Below are positions 27,299 through 38,248 of a DNA stretch of 64,000 nucleotides, in pieces. Numbering within the stretch: position 1 is the first letter of the stretch; every line of letters begins with the position of its first letter. The notes beneath the pieces are model-generated. The model searched no databases. It worked only from the letters and a program-made list of their open reading frames with translations, and was not told the origin of the DNA. Location: assembly GCA_050943315.1 (NCBI GenBank), contig JBMNOY010000004.1:1-64000 (forward strand), in the 5' to 3' direction. The translations under genes were made by a program, and so were the position numbers. This DNA comes from JBDKUD01 sp050943315 (GTDB taxonomy: Bacteria > Bacillota > Syntrophomonadia > Syntrophomonadales > Syntrophomonadaceae).

Positions 27299-27901
27299 AT
27301 GTCATACCTGGTACCGATGGTAGTAGAGCAGACCAATCGAGGTGAAAGATCCTATGATATTTATTCACGGTTGTTGAAGGACCGTATTGTCTTTCTGGGT
27401 AGCGAAATAAATGACAGTGTAGCCAATGTAGTCATTGCTCAATTTCTTTTTTTAGAGGCAGAAGATCCTGATAAGGATATTTCTCTGTACATCAACAGCC
27501 CCGGGGGATCAATAAGTGCCGGTATGGCTATCTATGATACCATGCAATACATCAGGTGTGATGTATCAACTATGTGTGTAGGCCTGGCTGCCAGTATGGG
27601 AGCATTTTTGCTGGCTGCTGGACAAAAAGGTAAGCGTTTTGCTTTGCCCAATGCAGAAATAATGATTCACCAACCTCTGGGGGGGACTCAAGGTCAGGCC
27701 ACCGATATAGAGATTCATGCCCGGCGAATAGTAAAAATTAAAGAGAGTATGAATCAAATACTTGCTGATCGGACTGGTCAAAAACTGGAAAGAATTCAAA
27801 AAGATACAGAAAGAGATTATTTTATGAGTGCAATAGAAGCCAAGGAATATGGTATTATTGACGAAGTGATTAGTCAGCGGAAGAACACCAGCAAAAAGTA
27901 G
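27299..27901 (+). CDS. clpP: ATP-dependent Clp protease proteolytic subunit
   Basis: ClpP forms the 14-mer serine protease chamber fed by ClpX. The 200-residue protein has the catalytic Ser in [11 protein letters not shown], His in [11 protein letters not shown] and Asp in the [15 protein letters not shown] region. The start [20 protein letters not shown] is typical and includes a short processed propeptide. AAGGGGTG precedes the ATG. It lies 22 nt before clpX. Confidence 0.97.
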   Translation: MSYLVPMVVEQTNRGERSYDIYSRLLKDRIVFLGSEINDSVANVVIAQFLFLEAEDPDKDISLYINSPGGSISAGMAIYDTMQYIRCDVSTMCVGLAASMGAFLLAAGQKGKRFALPNAEIMIHQPLGGTQGQATDIEIHARRIVKIKESMNQILADRTGQKLERIQKDTERDYFMSAIEAKEYGIIDEVISQRKNTSKK

Positions 27902-27923
27902 CTTTTTTAAGAGAGGTGAACGT

Positions 27924-29177
27924 ATGCATAAATATGGGGATGAAAAGAGTCAATTGAAATGCTCCTTTTGCGGGAAAACTCAAGATCAGGTAAAAAAGCT
28001 AGTTGCTGGACCAGGGGTATATATTTGCGATGAGTGTATTGAATTATGCAATGAGATTATCGAAGAGGAACTGGCTGATGATATTGGTTTCGAACTTGGC
28101 GATATTCCCAAGCCGCATGATATTAAGGACATTCTGGATGATTATGTAATTGGCCAGGAAAAGGCTAAAAAGTCCCTGGCGGTTGCTGTGTACAACCATT
28201 ATAAACGGATTAACCTGGGTACTAAGATTGATGATATTGAGCTGCAGAAAAGCAACATAATGATGCTTGGTCCCACCGGGAGCGGGAAGACCTTGCTGGC
28301 TCAGACACTAGCGCGAATATTAAATGTCCCTTTTGCTATAGCCGATGCTACATCACTAACTGAAGCCGGCTATGTGGGTGAAGATGTTGAAAATATCTTG
28401 CTAAAACTTATCCAGGCTGCGGACTATGACATCGAAAAAGCTGAAAAGGGTATTGTGTACATCGATGAGATCGACAAAATTGCCCGTAAGACGGATAATC
28501 CCAGTATTACCCGGGATGTTTCCGGGGAGGGTGTTCAACAGGCCTTATTGAAGATCCTGGAAGGTACAGTTGCCAGTGTACCACCTCAGGGGGGAAGAAA
28601 ACACCCGCACCAGGAGTTTATCCAAATAGATACCAGTAATATTCTATTCATCTGCGGAGGAGCCTTTGAAGGGATTGATAAAATAATCCAGAATCGGGTA
28701 GGACAAAAGGTCATGGGCTTTGGGGCTGAAATTAAAACCAAGGATGAAAAGAAAATCGGAGAAATCCTAAATATGATCCTTCCTCAGGATTTATTAAGGT
28801 ATGGTCTTATTCCAGAATTTGTTGGCCGCGTTCCGATAGTGGTAACATTGGAAGCCCTTGACCACAATGCATTGATTAAGATTTTAACCGAGCCCAAAAA
28901 CGCAGTTGTAAAACAGTACAAAAAGCTGTTTGAACTCGACGGGGTAGATCTGGAATTCATGGAGGATTCTCTGCAGGCGATAGCTGAGGAAGCCATGCGT
29001 CGAAATACTGGAGCACGGGGACTACGGGCAATAATTGAAGATATAATGCTGGAAGTCATGTATGAGGTTCCTTCCCGGATGGATATTACCAAAGTAGTTA
29101 TCACCAGGGAAGTAATTGAGAAAAAGGAGAAACCTCTTCTGGTAACAGTTGATGCCAAGCGCAAGGGAACCGGTTAA
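27924..29177 (+). CDS. clpX: ATP-dependent Clp protease ATP-binding subunit
   Basis: ClpX unfolds substrates and threads them into ClpP. The 417-residue protein has the N-terminal C4 zinc domain ([11 protein letters not shown] ... ICDECIELC), Walker [12 protein letters not shown], the pore loop [14 protein letters not shown], Walker [11 protein letters not shown] and sensor 2 [18 protein letters not shown] precedes the ATG. A terminator follows 30 nt after the stop. Confidence 0.97.
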   Translation: MHKYGDEKSQLKCSFCGKTQDQVKKLVAGPGVYICDECIELCNEIIEEELADDIGFELGDIPKPHDIKDILDDYVIGQEKAKKSLAVAVYNHYKRINLGTKIDDIELQKSNIMMLGPTGSGKTLLAQTLARILNVPFAIADATSLTEAGYVGEDVENILLKLIQAADYDIEKAEKGIVYIDEIDKIARKTDNPSITRDVSGEGVQQALLKILEGTVASVPPQGGRKHPHQEFIQIDTSNILFICGGAFEGIDKIIQNRVGQKVMGFGAEIKTKDEKKIGEILNMILPQDLLRYGLIPEFVGRVPIVVTLEALDHNALIKILTEPKNAVVKQYKKLFELDGVDLEFMEDSLQAIAEEAMRRNTGARGLRAIIEDIMLEVMYEVPSRMDITKVVITREVIEKKEKPLLVTVDAKRKGTG

Positions 29178-29205
29178 TAGATAGCCGAAACTAAATAGTA
29201 ATAGG

Positions 29206-29232
29206 AAAAGGTAGCGAAAGCTACCTTTTTTT
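29206..29232 (+). terminator. Terminator after clpX
   Basis: The stem aaaggtagc / gctaccttt capped by a GAAA tetraloop is followed by a T-run. Confidence 0.88.
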
Positions 29233-29342
29233 ACTGCTGGTTATTATTAATCCTAATAAGATTAAGCGGGAATAATACCACCAATAAACTAAAAAATCAG
29301 CTTTGGATATCAAGTCCAAAAGGCGTGGAAGGGAAGTAATGC

Positions 29343-30986
29343 ATGAATGAACTTTTTGTACAATATGGTCCAATTCTCTACCTTATTCAACTATTTTTCG
29401 CCGTAATAATTGGACTGTATTTTTGGAATCTGCTCAAGGGCCAGCAAGCTAAGAAAACGGTATTGGTAAGAGAATCTGAAAAGGAAAATCTCAAACTTAA
29501 ACAAATGCGAAATCTTGCTTTAACAGAACCGCTATCTAGTTTAACCCGGCCAAGTAGTTTTGATGACGTTGTCGGCCAAACGGAAGGTCTGGAGTTACTG
29601 AAGTCAGCTTTGTGTGGTCCCAATCCTCAACACGTAATTATTTACGGCCCCCCGGGGATAGGTAAAACAGCGGCGGCACGATTAGTACTGGAAGAAGCGA
29701 AATCCAACCCCTTGTCTCCATTTAAACCAGCAGCTAAATTTATAGAAATTGACGCAACTATTTCCCGCTTTGATGAACGTAGTATTGCCGATCCTTTAAT
29801 AGGTTCAGTTCATGATCCCATCTACCAGGGAGCAGGACATATGGGGGCGGCAGGAATCCCGCAGCCCAAACCAGGCGCATGCACTAAAGCCCACGGAGGA
29901 ATACTTTTTATAGACGAGATAGGAGAGTTGCATCCTATTCAAATGAATAAACTTCTAAAAATTCTGGAAGACCGCAAGGTAATGCTGGAAAGTGCTTATT
30001 ACACGGAAACCGACAAGAATATTCCTTCACACATCCACGATATTTTCCAAAATGGACTGCCGGCTGATTTCCGTCTGGTAGGTGCTACTACCAGAATGCC
30101 GGATGAACTACCCCCGGCGTTACGGTCCCGTTGTGTGGAAGTATTCTTCAAACCACTGGAAAAGGATGACATCAAGGAGATTGCTTTACGGGCCATAAAT
30201 AAAATAAACTATCAAGTAGAGCAAAAGGCGATCGAGGAAATAACCAAATATGCGTCTAATGGCCGAGAGGCAGTCAATATTGTTCAGCTTTCCGCAGGGA
30301 TTGCGCAAATGGAGAACTGTGACCAGATTAGCCTCCGTATCGTAGAAAAGGTTCTGAATAATGGACGCTTTTCGCCACGGCTGGAGCCAAGCTTAAAACC
30401 ATGCCCGTCAATAGGGATAGTGAATGGGTTGGCAGTTTCCCATGCCAATCTGGGGACAATAATAGAGGTAGAAGCATCGGCCGTGCCAGTAAAGAGAGGT
30501 CGCGGAACCTGGACGATAACCGGGGTAGTGGATGAAGAGGAAGTTGCTGGAGGATCAAGAACATTTCGTCGCAAGAGTATGGCCAAAGGTGCACTGGAGA
30601 ATGTATTGACCATGTTAAAGGCAGTAATAAGGCTGGATGTAAAGAACTATGACATTCATGTCAATTTCCCCGGAGGAGTTCCGGTTGATGGCCCTTCCGC
30701 AGGAGTAACCATGGCTGTTGCCATTTACTCGGCGATAAAACAGGAGGCAGTGGACAATAAGCTGGCTATGACCGGAGAGATATCTGTTCACGGTAAGGTC
30801 AAGCCTGTGGGCGGGGTAATCAGTAAGATTGATGCGGCTCGAAAGATTGGTATACAGAGGGTGATAATACCTGCTGATAACTGGCTTGATATCTTTGCCA
30901 GCTTTTCGGATGTGGAAATTATACCTGTTAAGGATATATCGGAGATATTAGATCTGGCAATAATCAAGGATCCCAAAACTTCATAA
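29343..30986 (+). CDS. lonB: Membrane-anchored ATP-dependent protease LonB
   Basis: LonB is the Lon paralogue of endospore formers, expressed in the forespore in Bacillus. The 547-residue protein has an N-terminal membrane helix (ILYLIQLFFAVIIGLYFW), an AAA+ domain with Walker A YGPPGIGKTAAA and Walker B GGILFIDEIGEL, and a C-terminal Lon protease domain. The catalytic dyad lies in DGPSAGVTMAV (Ser) and GKVKPVGGVISK (Lys). The long substrate-binding N-domain of ordinary Lon is absent, as expected. It is directly upstream of lon, the usual Bacillus/Clostridia arrangement. Confidence 0.94.
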   Translation: MNELFVQYGPILYLIQLFFAVIIGLYFWNLLKGQQAKKTVLVRESEKENLKLKQMRNLALTEPLSSLTRPSSFDDVVGQTEGLELLKSALCGPNPQHVIIYGPPGIGKTAAARLVLEEAKSNPLSPFKPAAKFIEIDATISRFDERSIADPLIGSVHDPIYQGAGHMGAAGIPQPKPGACTKAHGGILFIDEIGELHPIQMNKLLKILEDRKVMLESAYYTETDKNIPSHIHDIFQNGLPADFRLVGATTRMPDELPPALRSRCVEVFFKPLEKDDIKEIALRAINKINYQVEQKAIEEITKYASNGREAVNIVQLSAGIAQMENCDQISLRIVEKVLNNGRFSPRLEPSLKPCPSIGIVNGLAVSHANLGTIIEVEASAVPVKRGRGTWTITGVVDEEEVAGGSRTFRRKSMAKGALENVLTMLKAVIRLDVKNYDIHVNFPGGVPVDGPSAGVTMAVAIYSAIKQEAVDNKLAMTGEISVHGKVKPVGGVISKIDAARKIGIQRVIIPADNWLDIFASFSDVEIIPVKDISEILDLAIIKDPKTS

Positions 30987-31086
30987 ACTAATAGATCTTT
31001 ATACCCCGGGCATCACTGTGGAGTGACTACTGTTGCATGGGGTTACCAACATATAGTAGAATTAATGTGCTTAGGAGGTGCTTGGC

Positions 31087-33420
31087 TTGGAACGCGAAAA
31101 TGATGAGTCTATATATCGTTTAATACCGATGCTTCCTCTGAGAGGAGTGTTAGTATTTCCATATACAGTGCTTCACCTGGATGTAGGCCGGAAAAAATCA
31201 ATCACGGCTATTGAAGAAGCTATGCTGGAATCTAAAGAAATATTTCTGGTCACCCAAAAGGAAGCCCAGACTGACGAACCCGAGGAAGATGATATTTTTA
31301 CAGTAGGGACAGTAGCCGAAATCAGGCAAATTCTAAAAATGCCTGGTGGCACAATGCGGGTATTAGTTGAGGGGCTTTACCGGGCCAGAATATCCGAATA
31401 TATTAGTCATGATCCATATATACAGGTTAAAATCGAAGAGTTCAAAAACGATAAAGCGGAAAAAAACACGGAACTGGAAGCACTAATGAGGACTTTGGTT
31501 TACCAGTTTGAGCAATACGTACGCATTAGTAAAAAGATTCCACCAGAAACGGTAGTCTCCGTGGTGGCTATTGACGAGCCGGGCCGACTGGCCGATGTTA
31601 TTGCTTCCCATCTTTCGCTGAGAATAGATGAAAAGCAGAAAATACTTGAGTCCCTTGATGTGACCAGGCGATTGGAATACCTGTGCGAAATCCTGGCCAA
31701 AGAAATGGAAGTCCTCGAGTTGGAACGCAAAATCAATATCCGGGTACGTAAACAGATGGAAAAAACGCAGAAAGAATACTATCTGCGCGAACAGATGAAG
31801 GCCATTCAAAAGGAACTGGGTGATAAAGATGACCGTGCCGCGGAAGTTGAGGAGCTTAAGGAAAAGATAGCCAAGGCCAATCTTCCCAAGGATGCTTACG
31901 AAAAAGCTATGAAGGAATTGGAGAGGCTGGAAAAAATGCCTCCCATGATTGCCGAAGCAGTTGTGGTCAGGAATTACCTGGACTGGATGCTGTCATTGCC
32001 CTGGTCTATCGAAACTCGCGACCGCCTGGACCTGGATATGGCGGAAAGAATTCTTGATGAAGATCATTATGGTCTGCAGAAGCCTAAGGAGCGTATTCTC
32101 GAATATCTGGCTATTCGCAAACTGGCTAAAAAAATGAAAGGCCCTATCTTGTGTCTGGCCGGTCCCCCGGGGGTAGGAAAAACTTCTCTGGGTAAATCGG
32201 TAGCACGTTCCCTGGGCCGCAAGTTTGTCCATATGTCTTTGGGCGGGGTTCGCGATGAAGCTGAAATTAGAGGACACCGGCGTACTTATGTGGGCTCCAT
32301 GCCGGGACGAATCCTGCAGAGTATTAAACAGGGCGGATCAAGAAACCCAGTTTTTCTGCTGGACGAAATTGACAAGATGACCATGGATTTTCGTGGTGAC
32401 CCGTCAGCAGCCCTATTGGAAGTACTTGATCCTGAACAGAATTACAACTTCATTGATCATTATCTGGAAATAGCTTTTGATTTATCTAAGGTTATGTTTA
32501 TAACCACTGCCAATTCCATCTATAATATTCCCCGGCCCTTGCTGGATCGTATGGAGATAATTGAGATATCTGGTTATACAGAAGAGGAAAAACTGCATAT
32601 TGGCACCGGGTATTTAATACCCAAACAGATAAAGGAACATGGAATGAAACCCAGCAACATTACTTTTTCCGAAGGCGCCATCAGGCAAATTATCCGGGAA
32701 TATACCCGTGAAGCCGGAGTTAGAAACCTGGAAAGGCAGATTGCTGCAGTTTGCCGTAAAGTAGCCCGGGAGGTAGTGAAAGATAAAAACACCCATGCCA
32801 ATATTACCGTTAGCAATATCAGTAAATACCTGGGGGCAGGGAGATACCGGTATGGAACCGCTGAAACAGAGAGCCAGGTGGGAGTTGCTACTGGTCTGGC
32901 CTGGACGGAAAGCGGTGGAGATATTCTCGCAATTGAAGTTGCACTTCTCAAAGGGAAGGGAGGGCAGCTTACTCTAACCGGTAAACTGGGTGATGTGATG
33001 AAAGAATCTGCCCAAGCCTCATTAACCTACGTTAAATCTAAGGCGGAGGAGCTTCATATAAGTGAGGATACCCTGGAGCACTATGATATTCACATTCATG
33101 TTCCCGAAGGAGCCATTCCCAAAGATGGACCTTCGGCTGGTATTACCATGGCTACTGCATTGGCATCGGCGTTGGCTGGGGTTCCGGTTAGAAACGATGT
33201 AGCGATGACCGGGGAAATAACTTTACGAGGCCGGGTTTTGCCTATCGGTGGGTTAAAGGAAAAGGTTTTGGCCGCTCACCGGGCGGGTATAGATACTATT
33301 ATCATTCCTGCTGAAAATAAGAAAGACCTGGAAGAAATTCCGGCTAACGTGAAGAAAAAAATGAAATTCGTTATGGTGAGCCACATGGATGAAGTAATTC
33401 AGGAGGCTCTGGTTAAGTAG
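31087..33420 (+). CDS. lon: ATP-dependent protease La (Lon)
   Basis: Lon degrades misfolded and regulatory proteins in the cytoplasm. The 777-residue protein has the LAN/PUA-like substrate domain (about 10-205; [20 protein letters not shown]), a coiled-coil region, AAA+ with Walker [13 protein letters not shown] and Walker [12 protein letters not shown], and the protease domain with [14 protein letters not shown] (Ser) and [11 protein letters not shown] (Lys). The TTG at 31087 is chosen because AGGAGG ends 8 nt before it; a GTG at 31078 overlaps that site. engB begins 4 nt after the stop. Confidence 0.96.
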   Translation: MERENDESIYRLIPMLPLRGVLVFPYTVLHLDVGRKKSITAIEEAMLESKEIFLVTQKEAQTDEPEEDDIFTVGTVAEIRQILKMPGGTMRVLVEGLYRARISEYISHDPYIQVKIEEFKNDKAEKNTELEALMRTLVYQFEQYVRISKKIPPETVVSVVAIDEPGRLADVIASHLSLRIDEKQKILESLDVTRRLEYLCEILAKEMEVLELERKINIRVRKQMEKTQKEYYLREQMKAIQKELGDKDDRAAEVEELKEKIAKANLPKDAYEKAMKELERLEKMPPMIAEAVVVRNYLDWMLSLPWSIETRDRLDLDMAERILDEDHYGLQKPKERILEYLAIRKLAKKMKGPILCLAGPPGVGKTSLGKSVARSLGRKFVHMSLGGVRDEAEIRGHRRTYVGSMPGRILQSIKQGGSRNPVFLLDEIDKMTMDFRGDPSAALLEVLDPEQNYNFIDHYLEIAFDLSKVMFITTANSIYNIPRPLLDRMEIIEISGYTEEEKLHIGTGYLIPKQIKEHGMKPSNITFSEGAIRQIIREYTREAGVRNLERQIAAVCRKVAREVVKDKNTHANITVSNISKYLGAGRYRYGTAETESQVGVATGLAWTESGGDILAIEVALLKGKGGQLTLTGKLGDVMKESAQASLTYVKSKAEELHISEDTLEHYDIHIHVPEGAIPKDGPSAGITMATALASALAGVPVRNDVAMTGEITLRGRVLPIGGLKEKVLAAHRAGIDTIIIPAENKKDLEEIPANVKKKMKFVMVSHMDEVIQEALVK

Positions 33421-33424
33421 TATT

Positions 33425-34009
33425 ATGTTAAAGATTAAAAAAGCAGAATTTGCGGGATGTTATGTGGACATTAAAAATCTTCCTTCCACGGATTGGCCTG
33501 AAATAGCCCTGGTAGGGCGTTCAAATGTGGGCAAATCATCATTGATTAACAAAATAGTTAACCGCAGAAATCTGGCTAAGTCCAGTTCCACACCCGGCAA
33601 AACCCGGACTATTAATTATTATTCTATTAATAATAGCTGGTACCTGGTAGATTTGCCGGGATACGGTTATGCCCGTGTATCCAAATTCGAACAGGAAAAA
33701 TGGGGCAGAATGATTGAAAATTATTTGTCCCAGCGCAGTCAATTACGAGGCGTAATACAATTGGTTGATATTCGCCATCCTCCTAATAACAATGATATAT
33801 TAATGAAGGACTACCTGCTTGACTACTCAATTCCCTTACTGGTGGTGGCTACTAAAGCTGACAAAATATCCCGCGGAGCGAGGAGCAAGCATATAGCCGT
33901 AATAAGAAAGACCTTAAACATGCAGGCCGGTGAGACACCGATTTGTTTTTCCGCGGAAACCGGAGAAGGTGCAGATGAAGTACTCTTCGCTCTGGAGGAA
34001 ATAGTATAA
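33425..34009 (+). CDS. engB: Ribosome biogenesis GTPase YsxC/EngB
   Basis: EngB is an essential GTPase needed for assembly of the large ribosomal subunit. The 194-residue protein carries G1 GRSNVGKSSLI, G2 TPGKTRTINYY, G3 DLPGYGYA, G4 TKADK and G5 SAETG. It follows lon by 4 nt, the common lon-ysxC pairing, and is probably co-transcribed. No separate ribosome site is visible, so translation may be coupled. Confidence 0.95.
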   Translation: MLKIKKAEFAGCYVDIKNLPSTDWPEIALVGRSNVGKSSLINKIVNRRNLAKSSSTPGKTRTINYYSINNSWYLVDLPGYGYARVSKFEQEKWGRMIENYLSQRSQLRGVIQLVDIRHPPNNNDILMKDYLLDYSIPLLVVATKADKISRGARSKHIAVIRKTLNMQAGETPICFSAETGEGADEVLFALEEIV

Positions 34010-34049
34010 AAACTATTACTGGCATATTTTTCATAGTTATCAATAGTAA

Positions 34050-34085
34050 GGCTCAGAATCAGTTTATTGGCTGAATTCTGAGCCT
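34050..34085. terminator. Bidirectional hairpin between engB and hydA
   Basis: ggctcagaat / attctgagcc forms a 10-bp stem between the convergent genes. T-tracts are short on both sides, so strength is uncertain. Confidence 0.5.
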
Positions 34086-34117
34086 TTAGTAATTAATAGG
34101 GGAGAGTGAATGTAGAT

Positions 34118-35863
34118 TTATATTCTATCTCTCTTGATATAATGAGTATGGAGAAGTTTATGGGCTTTTTCTCCGTAAGGTTCACCCAGAAAATCCTTAT
34201 AAAGCTGCTGTACAAGCGGATTCTCATGAGACTTCCGGATAGGTTTGTTTCTGTCTTCCTCATATAGCGCCTGGGTACGAGCTTTAAGCACTTCAATATC
34301 ACAATGGTTGTAGGGCTGTCCGCCTCCGCCTATACAGCCGCCTGGGCAAGCCATAATCTCAATAGCATGGTATCTGGATCTGCCTTCGCGGATACATTGC
34401 AGCAGGGTTCGGGCATTACCAAGTCCGCTGGCTACAGCAACCCGAACATCCATATCATTAATCTTTATGGTGGCGGATTTAATGCCTTTCATTCCGCGCA
34501 GCTCCTCAAACTCAACCTTTTCCAAAGTAGTTCCGGTGAGCCATTCATAAGCCGTTCTAAGGGCTGCTTCAAGAACTCCTCCGGTGGCTCCGAATATTAC
34601 CGCCGCACCGGTTGATTCGCCCAGCGGATGATCGAAGTCTTCATCCGGCAAGGCCATAAAGTCGATAGCCGCTTCCTTGGCCATCTTGGCCAATTCACGG
34701 GTGGTTATTACATAATCAACGTTTTTGCATCCTTCACGGGTAATAAGTTCTGGTCTGGCTGCTTCGAATTTTTTTGCCACACATGGCATTACGGAAACAA
34801 CTACCATCTGATCGGGGCGTTTACCCAGTTTTTCAGCATAATAGGATTTTATGATAGCACCAAACATTTGGTGCGGGGATTTACAGGATGACGGAATATC
34901 CATCAGATCAGGGAACTGGTGTTCAAAAAACTTAATCCATCCCGGGCAGCAGCTGGTCATAATGGGCAGCTTTCCGTTGTTATTCAGGCGGTGAATTAAC
35001 TCGGTCGCTTCTTCCATAATAGTTAGATCGGCGGCAAAGTCCGTGTCAAATACTTTATCAAAACCTAGTGACCGGAGCAGGGATACCATTTTCCCGGTTA
35101 CCGAATGACCCGGCTCCATACCGAATTCTTCGCCCAGAGCCACCCGAACTGCCGGGGCGGTTTGCACCACAACAAATTTGTCCGGGTTATTTATCGCATC
35201 CCAGACCTCGCTTACAACACTTTTTTCGGAAAGTGCTGCTGTAGGACAAACAGCTACACACTGTCCGCAAAATGTACAGGCAGTGTCAATCAGAGGCATT
35301 CCAAAGGTTGGTTTAACAATGGTTTCGAAACCTCTGCCGCTAGCCGAAAGAACGCCGCAGGTCTGAACCTCATTGCACATTATTTCGCATCTTCGGCAAC
35401 GTATGCATTTGTCCGGATTTCTCTGGATAGAATAACTGGAGCAATCTTTTTCGAATTTGGACATTTCCCCCTGATATTTTATCTCTTTTATACCTAACTT
35501 GGCTGCCAGTTGTTGCAGTTCACAATTCTGATTCTTCTCACAAATCAAACAATCCAGGGGATGGTCAGAAAGGAGAAGTTCAACTGATGTTCTTCTGCCC
35601 CTTATAGCCCTCGGGGTGTTGGTCTTTATTTTCATTCCTTCGCTAATCTTAGTAATACATGCTGGAGCCAGGTTCCTTCTTCCTTCAATTTCTACCATAC
35701 ATACACGACAGGTTGCTTCATGTTTACTCTTTTTATTGTCATGCAGATTCATATGGCAAAGTGTAGGAATATCAACATTAACCAAGCGTGCCGCCTGCAA
35801 TATGGTATAATCTGCTGGTGCCGATAGTTTAACATCATTTATTTGAATATTAACTTCGCTCAT
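34118..35863 (-). CDS. hydA: [FeFe] hydrogenase catalytic subunit, NADH-linked
   Basis: This is the H2-evolving subunit of a trimeric hydrogenase (HydABC/Hnd type). The 581-residue protein contains an N-terminal [2Fe-2S] domain (Cys36, 52, 55, 69), a His-Cys3 [4Fe-4S] site (HPLDCLICEKNQNC), two ferredoxin-type clusters (CIRCRRCEIMC and CTFCGQCVAVCP), and the H-cluster domain. The latter has L1 TSCCPGW with the proton-relay Cys pair, L2 MPCVAKKFE and L3 MACPGGCIGGGGQPY. It ends with the small-subunit region. It lies 16 nt after hydB on the minus strand. Such enzymes reoxidise NADH, alone or together with ferredoxin, producing H2; which mode applies cannot be read here. A Rex-like operator lies upstream of the operon. 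Confidence 0.95.
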   Translation of the reverse strand: MSEVNIQINDVKLSAPADYTILQAARLVNVDIPTLCHMNLHDNKKSKHEATCRVCMVEIEGRRNLAPACITKISEGMKIKTNTPRAIRGRRTSVELLLSDHPLDCLICEKNQNCELQQLAAKLGIKEIKYQGEMSKFEKDCSSYSIQRNPDKCIRCRRCEIMCNEVQTCGVLSASGRGFETIVKPTFGMPLIDTACTFCGQCVAVCPTAALSEKSVVSEVWDAINNPDKFVVVQTAPAVRVALGEEFGMEPGHSVTGKMVSLLRSLGFDKVFDTDFAADLTIMEEATELIHRLNNNGKLPIMTSCCPGWIKFFEHQFPDLMDIPSSCKSPHQMFGAIIKSYYAEKLGKRPDQMVVVSVMPCVAKKFEAARPELITREGCKNVDYVITTRELAKMAKEAAIDFMALPDEDFDHPLGESTGAAVIFGATGGVLEAALRTAYEWLTGTTLEKVEFEELRGMKGIKSATIKINDMDVRVAVASGLGNARTLLQCIREGRSRYHAIEIMACPGGCIGGGGQPYNHCDIEVLKARTQALYEEDRNKPIRKSHENPLVQQLYKDFLGEPYGEKAHKLLHTHYIKRDRI

Positions 35864-35879
35864 AACTTTTAAACCTCCC

Positions 35880-37712
35880 CTATATTTTTTCTATGGCCTC
35901 GAATTTACATGCTGCCATGCAGGAACCACATTTGATGCATTTTTCCTGTATAATCTGATAAAGCTTTTTAGGTGTTCCTCTTCTCATCGAGCCTTCAATA
36001 CTGTTTACAGGACATTTTTTCGTACACAAACTACAACCGGTACATTTTTCAGGAATAATGTGATATATCGCAAGTCCTGAACAACGACCTGCCTGGCATC
36101 TTTTATCCCTTACATGGCTGATATATTCATCTTTAAAATACCTTAACGTACTGAGGACCGGATTAGGGGAAGTCTGTCCAAGACCGCAAAGGGCAGTATC
36201 TTTAATGGCCAGGCTGAGCTCGGTCAGCTTATCCAGGTCTTTCATAGTACCTTGGCCATTGGTTATTCCTTCGAGAATTTCCAGCAGGCGTTTGTTTCCT
36301 ACCCGGCAAGGGGTACATTTTCCGCATGATTCATCTACAATAAATTGCAGGTAGAACTTGGCTACATCAACCATGCAGTCATTTTCGTCCATAATAATCA
36401 TTCCGCCGGAACCCATCATGGAGCCTATAGCAGAGAGAGTATCATAATCAATGGGGGTATCTAAATGCTCAGCAGGAATACAACCTCCGGATGGGCCTCC
36501 AGTTTGAGCAGATTTAAAATTCTTGTCACCAACAATACCGCCGCCCATGTCATAAACTATTTCTCTGATGGTGGTACCCATGGGGACTTCAACCAATCCA
36601 ACTCTTTTAACCTTGCCGGCCAGGGCAAAGACCTTGGTTCCTTTGCTTTTTTCAGTCCCTATAGAGCTGAACCACTGGGCTCCTTTAAGGATTATGGCGG
36701 GAATATTGGCAAAGGTTTCAACGTTATTTACCGATGTCGGTTTATCCCATAAACCGCTTTGGACCGGGAAAGGAGGTTTGTTGGTAGGCTCTCCTCTTTC
36801 TCCTTCTATAGAGTGAATTAGGGACGTTTCTTCACCGCATACAAATGCGCCTGCCCCGTATCTAATGTCTATATTAAATTCAAAATCCGTGCCCAGAATG
36901 TTCTTGCCCAAAAGACCAGCTTCTTTAGCCTGATCTATGGCAATAAGGAGCCTCTTAACCGCCAATGGGTATTCCGCTCTAATGTATATATATCCCTGGT
37001 TGGCTCCGATCGCGTATCCAGCAATTGCCATCGCTTCAAGAACACTTTGCGGGTCACCTTCAAGAATACTTCTGTCCATAAAGGCACCGGGATCGCCTTC
37101 ATCGGCATTACAAATTATATACTTCTGGTCCCCCGGGGATTTGGCTGCGGATTGCCATTTAATCCCAGTTGGGAAGCCACCGCCGCCCCGGCCTCTTAGA
37201 CCTGAAGCTATTATTTCTTGAATTACTTCATCGGGTTTTTTCTCGGTAATACAAGTTCCCAGGGCCTGGTAGCCTTTGGCGGCGATATAGTCTTCCAGTT
37301 TTTCAGGATCAATAGTGCCGCAGTTCCTGAGAGCTATTCTGATTTGTTTATCATCAACCCCGGGTTTATGAATCCTTTTATTTTCAAGAATCTTATTTTC
37401 GGCTAAATGAGTCCTGGCTATTTCACGGGCTGTTTCTTCATCAACATAACCATACACTACACTTGGCTGATTCGGTACTACTACCTCGAATGTAGGTTCA
37501 GCATAGCACCTGCCCATGCAGCCTGCTTGTACCAGCTCAACATTTGTCAAACCTAGTTTTTCTATTTCATCCTGGATTGCTGCCATGGATTTCTTTGCAC
37601 CGGCAGCAATACCACAAGTAGCAAGTCCGATATATACTTTGGTAATATCGTTTTTCTTGGAAAGCTCTGTTTGCAGTGCTTTTAGCTCGCCCAAGTCATT
37701 TATTCTATTCAT
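35880..37712 (-). CDS. hydB: Hydrogenase flavoprotein subunit, NuoF-like
   Basis: HydB is the NADH-oxidising FMN subunit. The 610-residue protein has an N-terminal thioredoxin-like [2Fe-2S] region (CGIAAGAKKS; CMGRC), the NuoF core with GRGGGGFPTGIKW for FMN/NADH and NADEGDPGAFMDR, and the FMN-site stretch GAGAFVCGEETSL. A SLBB domain and the [4Fe-4S] motif SCGKCTPCRVG follow, then a C-terminal double ferredoxin domain (CTGCSLCTKKCP, CIKCGSCMAAC). It is the middle gene of hydC-hydB-hydA. The extra C-terminal clusters are typical of hydrogenases of fermentative and syntrophic bacteria rather than complex I. Confidence 0.95.
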   Translation of the reverse strand: MNRINDLGELKALQTELSKKNDITKVYIGLATCGIAAGAKKSMAAIQDEIEKLGLTNVELVQAGCMGRCYAEPTFEVVVPNQPSVVYGYVDEETAREIARTHLAENKILENKRIHKPGVDDKQIRIALRNCGTIDPEKLEDYIAAKGYQALGTCITEKKPDEVIQEIIASGLRGRGGGGFPTGIKWQSAAKSPGDQKYIICNADEGDPGAFMDRSILEGDPQSVLEAMAIAGYAIGANQGYIYIRAEYPLAVKRLLIAIDQAKEAGLLGKNILGTDFEFNIDIRYGAGAFVCGEETSLIHSIEGERGEPTNKPPFPVQSGLWDKPTSVNNVETFANIPAIILKGAQWFSSIGTEKSKGTKVFALAGKVKRVGLVEVPMGTTIREIVYDMGGGIVGDKNFKSAQTGGPSGGCIPAEHLDTPIDYDTLSAIGSMMGSGGMIIMDENDCMVDVAKFYLQFIVDESCGKCTPCRVGNKRLLEILEGITNGQGTMKDLDKLTELSLAIKDTALCGLGQTSPNPVLSTLRYFKDEYISHVRDKRCQAGRCSGLAIYHIIPEKCTGCSLCTKKCPVNSIEGSMRRGTPKKLYQIIQEKCIKCGSCMAACKFEAIEKI

Positions 37713-37729
37713 TGCTTATTTCCTCCTCA

Positions 37730-38215
37730 CTACTTGTACTCTGCAAGAATACTATCAATCTGGTTAGGAGTAACCTGACCATAAACTTTACCGTCAATAG
37801 TAAGCACTGGTGCCAAGCCGCAAGCACCAATACACCTTAGCGGGTCAAGGCTGAATTTCCCATCTTTGGTTGTCTTACCTGCTTTGGTGTCAAGCTTCTC
37901 TTCCAGCATTTTGAGAACGGCATCTGAACCCCGTACAAAGCAAGCTGTACCGAGACAGACCTGGATAACGTGCTCTCCCTTTGGTTGTTCAGTAAAGTAG
38001 GAATAGAAGGTTACAACTCCATTGACTTTTGAGCTGGGAATGTTAAGCTTCTCCCCCACGTAACTTTGAACTTCATAAGGCAGATATCCGAAAATAGACT
38101 GAGCTTTGTGCAAAACAGTGATTAAAGATCCTTTTTTTTCTTCAAGAGTTTCAATGAAACTGTCAAGTTCCCGGTATTTCTCTTCCTTAAATACATTGCT
38201 ACAACCACCGCACAT
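37730..38215 (-). CDS. hydC: Hydrogenase [2Fe-2S] subunit, NuoE-like
   Basis: HydC carries one thioredoxin-fold [2Fe-2S] cluster and passes electrons between HydB and HydA. The 161-residue protein has FYSYFTEQPKGEHVIQVCLG with Cys-x4-Cys (CLGTAC) and the second pair CIGAC. An extra N-terminal MCGGCSNVF with two Cys is unusual for NuoE. The ATG at 38215 is assumed; a TTG one codon upstream is closer to ideal spacing from AGGAGG. First gene of the operon. Confidence 0.92.
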   Translation of the reverse strand: MCGGCSNVFKEEKYRELDSFIETLEEKKGSLITVLHKAQSIFGYLPYEVQSYVGEKLNIPSSKVNGVVTFYSYFTEQPKGEHVIQVCLGTACFVRGSDAVLKMLEEKLDTKAGKTTKDGKFSLDPLRCIGACGLAPVLTIDGKVYGQVTPNQIDSILAEYK

Positions 38216-38248
38216 CAAAGATTATCCTCCTACTGTTTAAATTTAAGC

